Assembly (NCBI GenBank): GCA_050084985.1
Contig: JBITNC010000001.1
Span: 66,092,001-66,156,000 of the forward strand
DNA from: Nageia nagi
Lineage: Eukaryota; Pinophyta
Length of the DNA stretch: 64,000 nucleotides
Reading direction: 5' to 3'
Positions 46,981-57,829 of this stretch are shown here, in pieces. Every line of letters starts with the position of its first letter. The stretch's first letter is position 1. Below the pieces are notes generated by a model. That model was not told where the DNA came from. It was given only the letters and a program-made list of their open reading frames with translations, and did not search any database. Position numbers and translations under genes: made by a program.

Positions 46981-47812
46981 CTAATCACATTGACCCAATT
47001 CATTGTGCCAAACCAAAATTTCATAAATTCTCACACAAACCATTAAGAAAAATAATCCCAAATATTGGCTAATCCTATAACCAATAATCAAAAGTGCTTC
47101 TTCAATCAAGAAATCACTCTCATTCATGCATTGTACAACCAATATATGGCTGTCCATAAACTCATCATTATTCAAGAAACATTCCTCATTAAATATTGGC
47201 AAAGATAAAACCATATCCCTCTAATAACACTCAAAATTCAAATTAAAAATGCTAATGTACATATAAAATTTAGCTTCAAAACACTCACCCACATTTTGCA
47301 ATTTACAAACATTATGTTTAGCCATGAACATCCTTTTTAATAGTTTCATACAACCTTCACATTCATCAATAAAACTACATTGAAAAAAAATATTTACAAT
47401 CATAATAATTTTCTCAAATCTGAATCATTAATCCTTTCAAACTTTAAATTTACATGAGACACAGAAGTTCCAATTTCCAAAGTTGCTTTCAAAGCAACTT
47501 TCTCACCAAGGCTTTGCAAATAACAATTGTTCACATCATAAATCACATTACCTATAGCTGCACATTCATGTTTATTCTTCCCAAAAAACTCATTTTTCTC
47601 ACCAAATAATACACTCTTATCATCACAACAAGCATCAAATTCATCTTTCACAAGAGAATATTTACTATTCTCTTCAATCATCCATACATTCTTCAAACTT
47701 GAGGAGTGATCAATAGTAATAAAATCAATCAAATTACTCACAATTTCAACTTCATGTGCATCAATAAAATTTGAACTATCATCATACCAAAGAGAACTAC
47801 TATCAAAGATCT
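46981..47812 (-). pseudogene. Acidic frame of G1, downstream part
   Basis: Continues the frame of 51061-52135 beyond the nested G2. Open piece 47400-47741 with NLIDFITIDHSSSLKNVWMI, KDEFDACCDDKSVLFGEKNE and LGEKVALKATLEIGTSVSHV. After a frame change near 47400, pieces with CSFIDECEGCMKLLKRMF and NEECFLNNDEFMDSHILVV follow. Rich in Asp/Glu with regularly placed Cys. No family recognised; no RT-, IN- or RH-like motif. Confidence 0.55.
47661..47812. repeat. 152-bp direct repeat, left copy
   Basis: Matches 51061-51212 without indels, starting TTTACTATTCTCTTCAA and ending AAAGATCT. It abuts the G2 LTR. Confidence 0.9.
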
Positions 47813-47813
47813 A

Positions 47814-48257
47814 TGAAATTGAGATAGATATAATGTTATATTATGAAAATATTATTGTGACATTTCATCAAATAGTTTGCATTACAAAATTGGGTGTAAT
47901 TTACAAGTTACATAAATCGAATCCATAATCCAACCCAAAAATAAGTTTAGAACACTTATTTATACATCTCAATGCTAACTAGTTGAAAGTAGAATGAAAA
48001 ACTAATGTAAATTTAACTAAAAATGGGCTAAAACTACTTAACAATTCACCCAAATTGCCTAGAACTAATAGAGATAAACATGGTCATGTTTTAGGCTAAA
48101 TGCACTTGGTGAGCACATTTTTGCTAAATGCAGGTGCATTTGGGAAACATGGTGGCATTTTGTATATAAACACATTGAGGGTTTGCATTTCATAAAAAGT
48201 GCAATATTTGATATCTTGAGCTCAAATTTATGTGTCTAATGAAGTTTGTTTCCAACA
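47814..48257 (-). repeat. 3' LTR of G2
   Basis: On the minus strand it starts TGTTGGAAACAAACTTC after the PPT-like AATGGGGAGTA (48258-48268) and ends ...CTCAATTTCA at 47814. No second copy in the window, so the left edge is inferred from the end of the 152-bp repeat. Confidence 0.7.
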
Positions 48258-48289
48258 TACTCCCCATTGATGGTGAGAGGGTTGACAAT

Positions 48290-48760
48290 TAGGTCTCTCA
48301 ACATCAAAAATTGATTTACCAACTTGTTTTATGAAGATATCGATAATTTGGTATTTGTATTATAATGCCTCAGTTTGATTAGATTCTTTTCCACCATGTC
48401 TTGGATAAAGTGGTACTTGATATAAAAGTATTTGGAATGTGCATAGTGGATTGGATTTTATGCCAACTTAATGGCACTTTAGTTGTCACAAAAAAGAGTG
48501 GTAGCTTGTTCCTACTTCTCACCAATTTCAATAAGAAGTTTTTGAATCCATAAGGCTTGTGTACCATTCGAGTTCATTGCTACATATGTAACCTCTATAG
48601 AAGATAAAACAACTGTAGTTTGCTTATTTGAACTCCATATAACCAAAACTATACCAAGTGAGAAGCAATTTCCACTAGTGGACTTTTGATCATGAAGATT
48701 ACTCCCCTAATCATTATCACTAAAATCAAATAGCTTTACATTATTAATAGATAAGTAATG
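48290..48760 (-). pseudogene. RNase H of G2
   Basis: SSNKQTTVVLSSIEVTYVAM, ALWIQKLLIEIGE, YIKYHFIQDMVEKNLIKL: standard copia RNase H (SKKQxxVxLSSxEAEYxA, YHFIRExV). The closing ADIFTK motif is eroded. Joined to the RT piece at about 48710 by a stop. Confidence 0.88.
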
Positions 48761-49840
48761 AATGCCATAATTTGCTATACCATGTACATACCTTAGGATT
48801 CTCTTGGCTACTTTCAAGCATAAGTAATAAGGATCAACCATGTACCTAGAACAAAGAGATACAACATAGCATGTATTTGTCCTTGTGTTACAAAGGAACA
48901 TTAAATTACATTCAATAATATTATACTCTATTTTATTCACTTTTTCAGCCTCATTATTTGAACATAAAAGCTCTCCATGTGCAATTGGAGTAGCTGCAAG
49001 TTTACATTCACTCATGCCAAATATTTTTAACATCTCTCTAGCATATTTATCTTGGTAAAGAAATATCTCATCATGTGTTTGATGTACTTCCATACCCAAG
49101 AAGTAACTCATCAAACCAAGATAAATCATATCAAATTCATTTTTATTCTCATATTTAAAAGAATAACATAATGAAGAACTACTTCCCATGAACAACAAAT
49201 CATCTACATACAAGTAAACAAGTAAACTTTTAATACCTTGATTCTTGTAGTACAAAGTATGCTTATTCTTGCTTCTTGTAGTACAAAGTATGCTTATTCT
49301 TGCTTCTTTAAAAATCACACTTGATAATGTAGTAATTGATTCTTGTGTACCAAGCTCTTGGAGCTTGCTTTAGTCCATATAATGCCTTTTTCAATCTATA
49401 GACCTGATCTTCTTTTCCTTATGAACCTCAAAACCTTGAGGTTGTGCCAAATACACCTCTTCTTCAATATAGCCATTAAGAAATGCACTTTTCACATCCA
49501 TGTGATGCACATTCCAATTCTTGTGGGAAGCTAATGAAAGCACCATCCAAATTGTTTCTTACCTTGTAATAGGAGCAAAAGTCTCCTCATAATCTATGCC
49601 ATACTTTTATGTGAACCCTTTTACAACCAACTGTACTTTGTACCTTTCAATGGAATCATCACTATTCCTCTTGATCTTGTAGATCCATTTACATCCAATG
49701 CATTTCCTATTTCAGAGTAGATAACACAACTCCCATGTGTCATTCTTGATAATGGAAGATATCTCCTCATTCATAGCCTTAATCCATACTTTGTTAGAAT
49801 AAGCTTTTTCAAAATAAGAATGCTCAAAATCATCAAGAGA
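48707..49840 (-). pseudogene. Reverse transcriptase of G2
   Basis: From the right: VWIKAMNEEISSIIKNDTWE, CIGCKWIYKIKRNSDDSIER, NWNVHHMDVKSAFLNGYIEE, then, after a broken YGLKQAP region and a 28-bp tandem duplication (49235-49306), LVYLYVDDLLFMGSS with the active-site YVDD intact. Then EFDMIYLGLMSYFLGMEV, YAREMLKIFGMSECK and AKRILRYVHGIANYGIHY. The 203-codon open piece is the longest in this copy. Upstream frameshifts disable it. Confidence 0.9.
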
Positions 49841-49935
49841 TGAAAGAAGCTCCTTCTTTTTGATCTTATGGTATGAATAACTACTATCAAGAACCCAAGT
49901 TTCATCCTCTTTTAGCTTTTCTTGTGAAATAAGTA
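49841..49935 (-). pseudogene. Protease start of G2 joined to RT
   Basis: DETWVLDSSYSYHKIKKKEL is the start of copia protease with D-S-S for D-S-G. It runs on through LLSSLDDFEHSYFEKAYSNK into RT. The rest of the protease and the entire integrase are missing, an internal deletion. Confidence 0.75.
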
Positions 49936-50039
49936 CTTTGGCACCATGATTCTCCTCTTGGAAAATAGAAAAAAATAAGACATCTTCTTCTTAGGAATCT
50001 TCTTCCCAATAATTGGCTGATCTACTATTTTGATAGGAT

Positions 50040-50947
50040 TGTTTCAGCCTACACTCTCTCTCAAAATGACCAAATTTATTACAATGATAGCGTTGCACAT
50101 TCCTCTTGTCTCTTCCTCTACCTCTTGTACTAGATCCCCCTATAGTACTTGCACTTACACTATTGGCTTGGTCACCATATGAAGTCTAATTACTTCCTCT
50201 TTCTCTTCCAAAAGAGCCTCTTATTCTTCTTCTTTCATTCCTACCTCTACCTCTAGAGCCTCTACCTTGACCTCTTTCACTATTACTTTCATTCTCCCTA
50301 GTTGAGAATGCTTGTTCTTCACTTATGCCCTTATTGGACCTTCTAAAAAACCTCTCTTCATGAGATGTAAGAGCCAACTAAATGATCAAACTCCATAGTG
50401 GAAATATCTTTAGTCTGTTCAATCATAAGAGCCACATTATCCCATTTGAGAAATAAATTCCTCAAGACTATTTTAATTACCAAGGCTTTGTACAAATCAT
50501 CACCAAGGGTGGCCATTTTATTTACAATGGCCTTCACTCTTACACAATAATCACCCACACTCTCATTATCATACTATGTGAGATTCTTAAAATCTCTTCA
50601 AAGGGTATGAATCTTGACCTCCTTCACTTTGATGCTTCCTTAGTAGCCTTCTTTCAAGGCTCTCCATGCATCAATAATAGTATTGTGGGCTGAAATTCTT
50701 GGAAAAATGCTCTTATCAAGAGCAGCCTAGATATGTGACAAAGCCAATAAAATCTTTTTTTTATTCTCTTTGGTGTCCTTCTTTTCATCTTCACTCAAAA
50801 TACTCTAATCATTTACCTCTTTGTATCCATCTTTAACAATGTCCTATATGTCTTTTTGTTCAAGAGAGTTATCATCCTGATGCTCCAATATTCATTATCT
50901 GATCCATCAAATTTAGGGATTGGTATTGAATTTGAGTTGCTTTCCAT
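50040..50947 (-). pseudogene. Gag of G2
   Basis: Starts MESNSNSIPIPKFDGSDNEY, then WSIRM. Later blocks: ALDKSIFPRISAHNTIIDAW, VGDYCVRVKAIVNKMATLGD, WDNVALMIEQTKDISTMEFD, and an Arg/Gly-rich linker (GQGRGSRGRGRNERRR). The knuckle reads YHCNKFGHFEREC: the first Cys of CCHC is Tyr. Several stops. Confidence 0.88.
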
Positions 50948-51060
50948 GATAGTAGGTCTTCAACATAACTTGTATCTACAAAAAAAACAAATCTTTCCAC
51001 CTTTTTTTTTTTTGCAAAACACCCATAGTTTTCAAACCCAATAAAACTTAATCCTAGATC

Positions 51061-51212
51061 TTTACTATTCTCTTCAAGCATCTAGACATTCTTCAAACTT
51101 GAGGAGTGATTAACAATAATAAAATCAAGTAAATTACTTACAATTTCAACTTCATGTGCATTAATAAAATTTGAACTATCATCATCCCAAATAGGACTAC
51201 TATGAAAGATCT
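51061..51212. repeat. 152-bp direct repeat, right copy
   Basis: Pairs with 47661-47812. Both lie in the acidic frame and encode the same block (DDSSNFI, then HEVEIVSNL and HSSSLKN). Confidence 0.9.
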
Positions 51213-52135
51213 TCTCAACAACTTCATCATAATAAAAAATAACATCACCAAAATAACCAATATCATGCAAAACATGCAAATCAGTAACTAAATAATTAGT
51301 TTTACCAAACATTGCAAGAATGTAATCATATTTGAATAAAGTTTATCTATTTTCCCCCTTTTTGGAGGTTCTCCAAATTCATCAACCTTTCCCCCCTTTG
51401 GAGAAGCTTCAAAACTTATGCAAGCCTCTTCTCCATAACCTACAACTTTATCACTATCGAATTGATTAGCATTAGTAGTAACATCAACATCATTTATGAG
51501 AAGATCAAAAATATCAATTTCATTATTTTCATCATCCCCTTCAAGAGGATAAATATCTATGGGTGTCTATTCCATGATATAATTTTCTTCAAAAATTGAA
51601 ACTTGATGTGCATACTCTATGTAGCCATCACTAATTCCCTCCTCATGTGCCTCTTCCTCCATGAAGCACTTTGCAAACACATCCTCTTATTCTTCATTTA
51701 AATTTGAAAGAGTAGCAACATGGGATTCTCTCTCCCATTATTCATTATTATTCTCTTCATCTGTACACTACACATGTGTATTTTTAACTCTTGTAACAAT
51801 CAAGTACTCTTCTACATCATCTTTTCCTCTATATGAAGCAAATCCTATCTTACCACCTCTTCCTTGGGTAGCATACATAACTCTTATTTGGATGTTCTTC
51901 TCATAAAAATTTCAATTATCTTCCTATAAATAAACATATTCATAAGCCTACACACAAAAAACTTCACAAGAAAAGGGCTCGTCTTCCTTGCCCACAAAGT
52001 CATCATTCACAAACTCATAATCTTGTAGATTACTATTCATCTCATTACAATCTAACTTACAATTCTCATTCTCAAAATTAGCATTCAATTCTCTCCAAAC
52101 ATCAAATGCTATTTTGTAATTTTTAATCAAATTAT
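51061..52135 (-). pseudogene. Acidic frame of G1, upstream part
   Basis: One largely open minus frame for about 350 codons with few stops. Pieces include FDVWRELNANFENENCKLDC, GRGGKIGFASYRGKDDVEEY, EEEAHEEGISDGYIEYAHQV, PLEGDDENNEIDIFDLLIND, FKYDYILAMFGKTNYLVTDL and FHSSPIWDDDSSNFINAHEV. Strongly acidic, no motif of RT, integrase, protease or a zinc knuckle. It continues across the nested G2 at 47812. I do not recognise the family; it could be a structural or regulatory accessory protein, or captured host sequence. Confidence 0.55.
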
Positions 52136-52380
52136 ATCAAATTTTATACCTCTCCTCACTTCCATGAGTGCTTTGCAATTCTAGTATTGTTCCTCTTTCC
52201 TTCTCATTCTTTCTTCATCTCTAATGTTGCTCCAATCTACTAGTTCTGCATATCTAGCCTCTACAATATCCCAAAGATCTAAGTACTATAAATAAGTTTC
52301 CATATTTGCCTTACAAATATGGAATTACTCTCCATCAAATATTGGTATTGGAAAAACATTAGTTTTGATAGACATTACAC
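52136..52380 (-). pseudogene. Copia-type gag start in G1
   Basis: A start at about 52373 reads MSIKTNVFPIPIFDGE, a stop, HICKANMETYL, a stop, then YLDLWDIVEARYAELVDW. This follows the copia gag opening (PxFDGxNYxxWxxxMxTyL, LWDIVE). It ends after about 70 codons and the acidic frame follows, so gag is truncated or fused. Confidence 0.75.
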
Positions 52381-52525
52381 TAGAGCAACAAAGAAACCCA
52401 AATAGAAATCAACCATAAAAATATTTTTTACAAACTATTCTGAAGATCCCCACATGTTTACTCTAACTTCTTCCATCTACCAAGCTTCTTCAAACCCATT
52501 AAATCATACCAACTCTGATACTAAT

Positions 52526-53266
52526 TGTAGTTTCTAAAGAGTTTCAATAAAACTCAACATTCATATTTCTTAATATCAATTCATATTCCCAAATCTATAC
52601 TATTACAAAACACCATTAAAAAATATTAACATTTATAGATTTAAGATAAGAACATATATTAGAACTAAAATCATATCTTTATTAAGGATTCAATGGTGAT
52701 TTACATTCTATTAAACACTTTACATGCAAACTATAGTTCCAAAATCATGGATCTGATATATTATATACCAACATACTTCAATCTTCCTAAAACTTGAAGA
52801 AACACATGTATTTATACTATGCCAAAGGTCTAGAATGATCTTAGACATTATTACAACCATAAAGCAACTGAAAATAACTAAAAACTAACTCTAAAAGTTT
52901 CCAATAAATCCTAAAACTATCAATAGTGAAATGTAAAGTGTTTATAAAATGCAACCATAGTTTTGAAATGGGATCATGTTTATTTCTGATGAAACGTACA
53001 TGATCAAGGTATTTTTGGATAGATAAGGATAGTTCACCAAAAAATAAACATAATGGTGGTCAATCCTAAAGAAAAGATAAGCTTGCATATATTCATTATA
53101 AATGTGTCATCAAACACTATCCAATACAAAAATAATCAACTTCATTGGATGTATCCATAAAAATTTACACCTCAAATTTGACTAATATGTTTGAACTTGT
53201 CCAATTGGTAGAGAATTGGAAATGCAAGTTTATAATTTGGTAGTCAATTGAGCTCAAATTCCAACA
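52526..53266 (-). repeat. 5' LTR of G1
   Basis: Plus-strand start TGTAGTTTCTAAAG next to the PBS, end AAATTCCAACA. It aligns with 45860-46609. Confidence 0.87.
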
Positions 53267-54879
53267 TTTTTTTATTTTAAAATTTTATATAGATAATATC
53301 CTCTTTTATTTAAAATTTTATTTCATTTGGATCAATATTGATCTACTTATGATAAGATTTGTTTTTCCTTTAAAAAACCCTTGATCTAGAATTATGAAAA
53401 AAGGGTAAAAGTAATAGATCATATATTTTTTGCATTTACAATTTTGATTCTATTATTTAAAGAGTTTTTATATTATTATCTAATAAGTATACAATTTAAA
53501 TATCAAAATTACTTGAGCTGGTTTGGCCATTTTGTGTGAAGAACATTGGGGTCTCCTTATAAACACTCTAAGATCTAGAAGGGGTAAGAGTATAATGACC
53601 AAATATTTCTTATCATTTTGAATTTTATTATGAAATTTTATGGGTTTTTAGATATTTATATCAATATTTTTGAATAACAATTTTAGGTCTTTTCAATTAT
53701 ATTTGGATTATTTATGATAAAATTGGTTATTACATTTTTGGTAAAAGAGAGGAAAAGGTGAAGTCTTCATAACTTTTGCATATGATATCAGTATTGGATG
53801 AAATTTTAAATTTGGATGGTTATTCATGTTACCTATATACAATAATATTCTTTTAATTATTTTTATAACCATTTTAATTTCTAAAAATGGATGTCGTTCC
53901 ACGTTTACATACAAATACATTGAAATAATATAAGGATGAATTTAATGATTTTTGTGCCAAACATGAATTAATAATAAGGGTAAATTATATTATCAAAACC
54001 AGTGAGGGGTTTTTTATGGAAGCTAAAAAAAATTGATCACAAAATGGTTTCCAAAATAGGAAACTGCTACCCAACTATACCTAGTGGTACCTAATAAAAT
54101 GTGCAAAATAATTACTAGCAAAATAAGTTTAGTTGCTACCCAACTATAACCTGTTGGTAGCTCTAATGCAACCTACTATACAAATTGTATTAATAAAAAA
54201 TCATCAAAATGTAGTCAATATATATTGAATAAAACTGATATACAACCCAATTGCCTCTTTATTGTTAGAATATTATAATTAAGAAATCCTTTGTTCAACC
54301 CAAAGGTGGGCTGAGATTTGTTGATTTTATGTAGAGTTGATTATTTTCTATTCGCTATATCCTATTCAATGAGTTTCTATATAGTCTCTCCTTGGGATGG
54401 TTTCTTCATATGTCTTTTTTTAACATTTTCTATTTTTCTAGAGTTTAGTATATTTCTTGATGGGATTCCATTTTGGCCTTCTTTTTTTGTGTTGTTACTT
54501 GACTATTTACATTCCTCACTTTTTTGTCACCCTCCTTATTATTTCTCCATCTCCTCCTTCCATAAATTTTATATTTGTTGTCTCATCTTCTAAAAAATCT
54601 ATATTATGATTTGTTTCTTCTTTGTCTATTCCTTCTAAAATTGACAACATTACATAGGGGTTTGTTGTGGTTGATTTCTTCCATTGGACTTCTTTCGAAG
54701 TTGATTATTTTTCTGATGTGATTCATTTTGTCTGCATTTCAATTGTATTCTTCTAATTGTTCCCTTTTTTTAAAAAACTTTTTAGACTGATTTCCACCTG
54801 TTCTCTTTCTCTTTATCTTGAGTCTCCTTTTCATTTTTTTTCTTTTTCTCATTTTTTCATCCCTTCTCTTCTTTTATAG
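53267..54879. other. No gene recognised
   Basis: AT-rich. The left part may continue the leader of element H interrupted by G1. It holds a ~67-bp-spaced duplication of GCTACCCAACTATA (54066 and 54133). The segment 54240-54879, just below LINE ORF1, is lysine-rich in minus translation and probably belongs to that LINE. The plus frame 54318-54593 shows no domain. Confidence 0.5.
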
Positions 54880-55560
54880 GAATTCCTTTGCATAGTGCTC
54901 ATAACTCTTACAAATTCCACATTGTACTAGCGAATTTTCATATAATTGGTTGCATCCATTCTCTTCCATCCTTTATTTTTAATTTTATCTCCTTCATCAT
55001 AGGTTTAAAAACATCTAAATTAACCATAAATCTTGCATCTGTAAACTTAAGTTTTAATCTTGTTAATCCCTCAATTGTGATAAGGGATCCAATTGCTTTT
55101 GCAATTTTAGCTATTACACATGGGTTCCAACAAGATGGATGAAGTTCAGGTAGTGAGAACCATGTTGGAATGAGATTGAAATTTTCACTTTTAAGGGAGA
55201 AAGATTTCTCCCATCACTTGATGACTAATCCTTTCTTCCCAAGGAACCATGGAACCATCTCTATCACTTTTTGCAAGTCTTCATCAAATTGAAACTTGAA
55301 TAATAGAAATTCTCTTAGAAGAGAAACTAGGGATACCCATCCTTTTGTACTCCATCCTAATTTCAATAAACTTAAAATCATATCTAGAGGGGATCGTACC
55401 CCCATAAAGAAACCAACAATAATTTTAGCCCCTCCTCTTCCTTCTTTGTTATACTTTTCAGAATCAATATACTAATCTCATCATTAGAGAATTCAAGCTT
55501 TAGTACTATCTTAATTTCCTCCTCTATGAATGATTTTTCTTACATAAATATGCTTTTCCA
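54880..55560 (-). pseudogene. L1-type LINE ORF1 (DUF4283) fragment
   Basis: Minus-strand frame with only one stop between 55405 and 54882. Blocks: GWSTKGWVSLVSLLREFLLF, KFQFDEDLQKVIEMVPWFLG, KKGLVIK, stop, WEKSFSL, LPELHPSCWNPC, AKIAKAIGSLITIEGLTRLK, FTDARFMVNLDVFKPMM, ending with a zinc-knuckle block QCGICKSYEHYAKEF whose last Cys is Phe. This order is the DUF4283 plus zf-CCHC ORF1 of plant L1 elements, an RNA-binding protein. A stretch upstream to 55560 is less clear. No ORF2 is attached here. Confidence 0.85.
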
Positions 55561-55810
55561 TTCCTTAGGGGGCTTTGGATCAAGTTACAATCTTGATTTA
55601 TTTATCACATTTCAAATATCATTTGGTAGCATTTTTAGTAAGAGTATAGATTTGCTAAGTTGTAATTTTTTTAAAAAATATCATTTTGTGCTTCTAAAAT
55701 AATTTGCCTGCACTTTTGCTACTCCATGCTTACCCTTATGTTACATCGTGCTTGTGCTTTTGTTACAATTCTCTCATAACCATATTTTTTACACTCCTAG
55801 AGAAAGTTAA

Positions 55811-56279
55811 TGTTAGGATAAACATTCAAATAATATATATCCACATGCATGTAATGGAGAGTCCTTATAACCTACTATGTAGGAAACCCTAATCAACCAC
55901 TACTAGCACCCCAAGTTTTACCACTTCTTTTATTACCCCTCCACATGGGTATAACTTCCTCTCTTGGCTTATGGGATTGGAACCCATGACCTCCCAAAGT
56001 ATACCAAGAGCCCTTACCACTACACTAATGACTTATGACCCAAATATTAGGGTAAACATCCAAAGAATCTATATCCATGTGCATGTAATGGAGAGTCCTT
56101 ATAACCTAGTATGTAGGAAACTCTATTCAGCCACTACTAGCACCTTAGGTTTTACCACTTCCTTTATTACCCTTGCACATGGGTATAACTTCCTCTCTTG
56201 GCTTATGGGACTAGACCCTATGACCTCCCAAAGGAGACTAAGAGTCCTTACCACTACACCAATGCCTTGCAACCCCAAA
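55811..56279 (-). mobile_element. tRNA-derived SINE, two tandem units
   Basis: Two head-to-tail units of about 234 bp (55811-56044 and 56045-56279), well conserved with each other. On the minus strand each begins with a tRNA-like head. Unit 1 has a pol III A box TAGTGTAGTGGTAAG (56013-56027) and B box GGTTCCAATCC (55974-55984), about 30 bases apart, followed by a non-tRNA body. The long plus-strand frame beginning at 55971 runs through this sequence and is not a real N-terminus. Confidence 0.75.
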
Positions 56280-56282
56280 CAT

Positions 56283-56935
56283 GAATTGTATGAGGATACA
56301 TATCTTGCTTACTTCAATAATGGATGGATTCAAATAATTAAAGGAAATTTAATCTTGGTCAATCCAAAAATTGTAAATGTGGCATATGCAATGGAAAAAC
56401 TTGAAGAAGATAAACTACTAATGCTCAAGAATAATAAAATTTCATTTTTTAGAGCAATTGTAAAGGAGATTCATAAGCATATTAATGGTATGAATATTAT
56501 TTATGATGACATACATATGCAACTTGATGATATGCATACCAATGTAGATGAATTTACCACTTTTAATGAGAAACTTACTCTTCTTGTTCAAGACCTTTGT
56601 GAGTTTCTTCTTGAGGAACCAATTTCTTCAGGTGTAAAGGAGCATGTTGTAAAGTGTGAGGCTCTTAATTTCACTTGTATCAATATAGGTAATATGCACC
56701 TAATTGGTTCTAAGGAATCATATGGTTCTCCTAGGAATTGGTATTTGGATCATGAGGATAATAAATAAGGTTTCATTATGACATTAGGTTCCTATGATTT
56801 TGTAAATTCTTATCCATGTACAAAGGATCAATATATTATCAATTTTGAGGATGAATTAGTTAGTGAGTCTCATGTTGATGATTCTTTAACCATCACTCAA
56901 TGCACCATCTCTTTGCCTTAATTGAAATTCAATGA
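56283..56935 (+). pseudogene. Acidic unknown reading frame near an LTR
   Basis: An open plus frame to a stop at 56766-56768, continuing in the same frame to 56920. Pieces: NGWIQIIKGNLILVNPKIVN, YAMEKLEEDKLLMLKNN, DDIHMQLDDMHTNVDEFTTF, LTLLVQDLCEFLLEEP, then SYDFVNSYPCTKDQYIINFE and DELVSESHVDDSLTI. Acidic, no domain recognised. About 370 bp downstream lies an LTR-like segment on the same strand, so it may be the accessory or only frame of another non-autonomous LTR element, comparable in style to the G1 frame. The true start is unknown because the SINE lies upstream. Confidence 0.45.
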
Positions 56936-57303
56936 GATAGATATTTTTCTCATCAGTTACTAATGAAAAATGTTAGTAGGATTATGAGATTATGTTAGAC
57001 CATATACAAAGAGATAATACTTCAATAATCATGGATAATATATATAGTGTTCATTGTAGTTTCTCACATCCAATTGTATGTATTAGACATTCATGACCTC
57101 TATAGTAATAATATTCATTTTGATAATACATCTTTTAATTCTCATATTATATACATCATATGAATAGTAACATGTCTTTATCATATTTATTAGAAGATAG
57201 TGATAGTTATCACTCATTAGATTTGGCTTAGCTTCTCACTTATGTTGAAAAGGATAAAGATTATGCTTGTGAATATATGTAAAATGTGATCCTTAGTGGG
57301 ATT

Positions 57304-57829
57304 TGTTGACACCTAAAATACAAATAATTTTATATTTTGGGTTTATATTTTAATATTATATATGATATATTATCATGTTATATCGACATGCATATTATCT
57401 CATGCTATTTTTTTCTTTCATTATGTAAGGATCAAGGAAGCACCAAATGAGAAATCTTGGGACATGTTGAGACTTGATTATATAAGGAGGATATATACAC
57501 ATGAGATGACTATTAGATCTTGCTATTAATAGATCTCTTACATAATTTTCGTAAATAATTCTTCATAGAATTATCTATCAAGATATGAGATTTTTCTATC
57601 ATATGAGCTATGTTATCCATATTTTAATTTGTATGCTAGAATAGGCTTTTCTTAATAAGTTCACATATGTTTGATTTTTATTTGGGATCACTTATAAAAA
57701 TTATTGAGTGCAAGTGCTTGGAATCATACATTGAAAGCCCTAGTATTGACATTTGAAGATTGAAGCTAAATATTCTCATATATTATTAATAGAGAATTAA
57801 CAAACTATTAATTCTTTCATTGGTATTTG
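57304..57829 (+). repeat. Probable LTR (solo or partial element)
   Basis: 526 bp starting TGTTGACACCTAAAAT after a short GTGGGATT tract and ending TTCTTTCA before TGGTATTTGAT. A TATA-like TTATATAAGG lies at about 57477-57486. No second copy was found, so the boundaries are inferred. Confidence 0.5.

Larger units (their letters stand above)
47813..51060 (-). mobile_element. Ty1-copia element G2, missing 5' LTR and integrase
   Basis: Minus-strand copia nested in G1. From the right: gag start at 50947, Arg/Gly-rich linker, zinc knuckle (50051-50089), protease start, RT, RNase H, PPT, then the 3' LTR (47814-48257). The integrase is absent: protease runs into RT at about 49840. No 5' LTR or PBS lies between the gag start and the repeat at 51061. 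It is flanked on both sides by the same 152 bp of G1 sequence. Confidence 0.85.
45860..53266 (-). mobile_element. LTR element G1, non-autonomous, with acidic frame
   Basis: Minus-strand element with LTRs about 45860-46609 and 52526-53266. The PPT is AAGGGGGAGAA (46610-46620) and a PBS-like AGTATCAGAGTTGGTATG abuts the right LTR. Inside: a copia-like gag start (52370), then a long acidic reading frame (52135-51061 and 47812-46981). A different copia, G2 (47813-51060), is nested within. No RT, integrase or RNase H of its own was found, so G1 would depend on other elements. The left LTR edge is approximate and no target duplication was resolved. Confidence 0.8.

Noticed and set aside
54888-55142. 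84-codon plus-strand frame
   Set aside because: Shadow of LINE ORF1 on the minus strand, which shows the DUF4283 pattern.
56013-56027. Possible tRNA gene
   Set aside because: A and B box motifs are present but no cloverleaf with acceptor stem and anticodon arm can be drawn; a SINE head fits better.
55971-56282. N-terminal 100 codons of the 265-codon frame
   Set aside because: The sequence is the tandem SINE with pol III boxes on the other strand; the frame passes through by chance.
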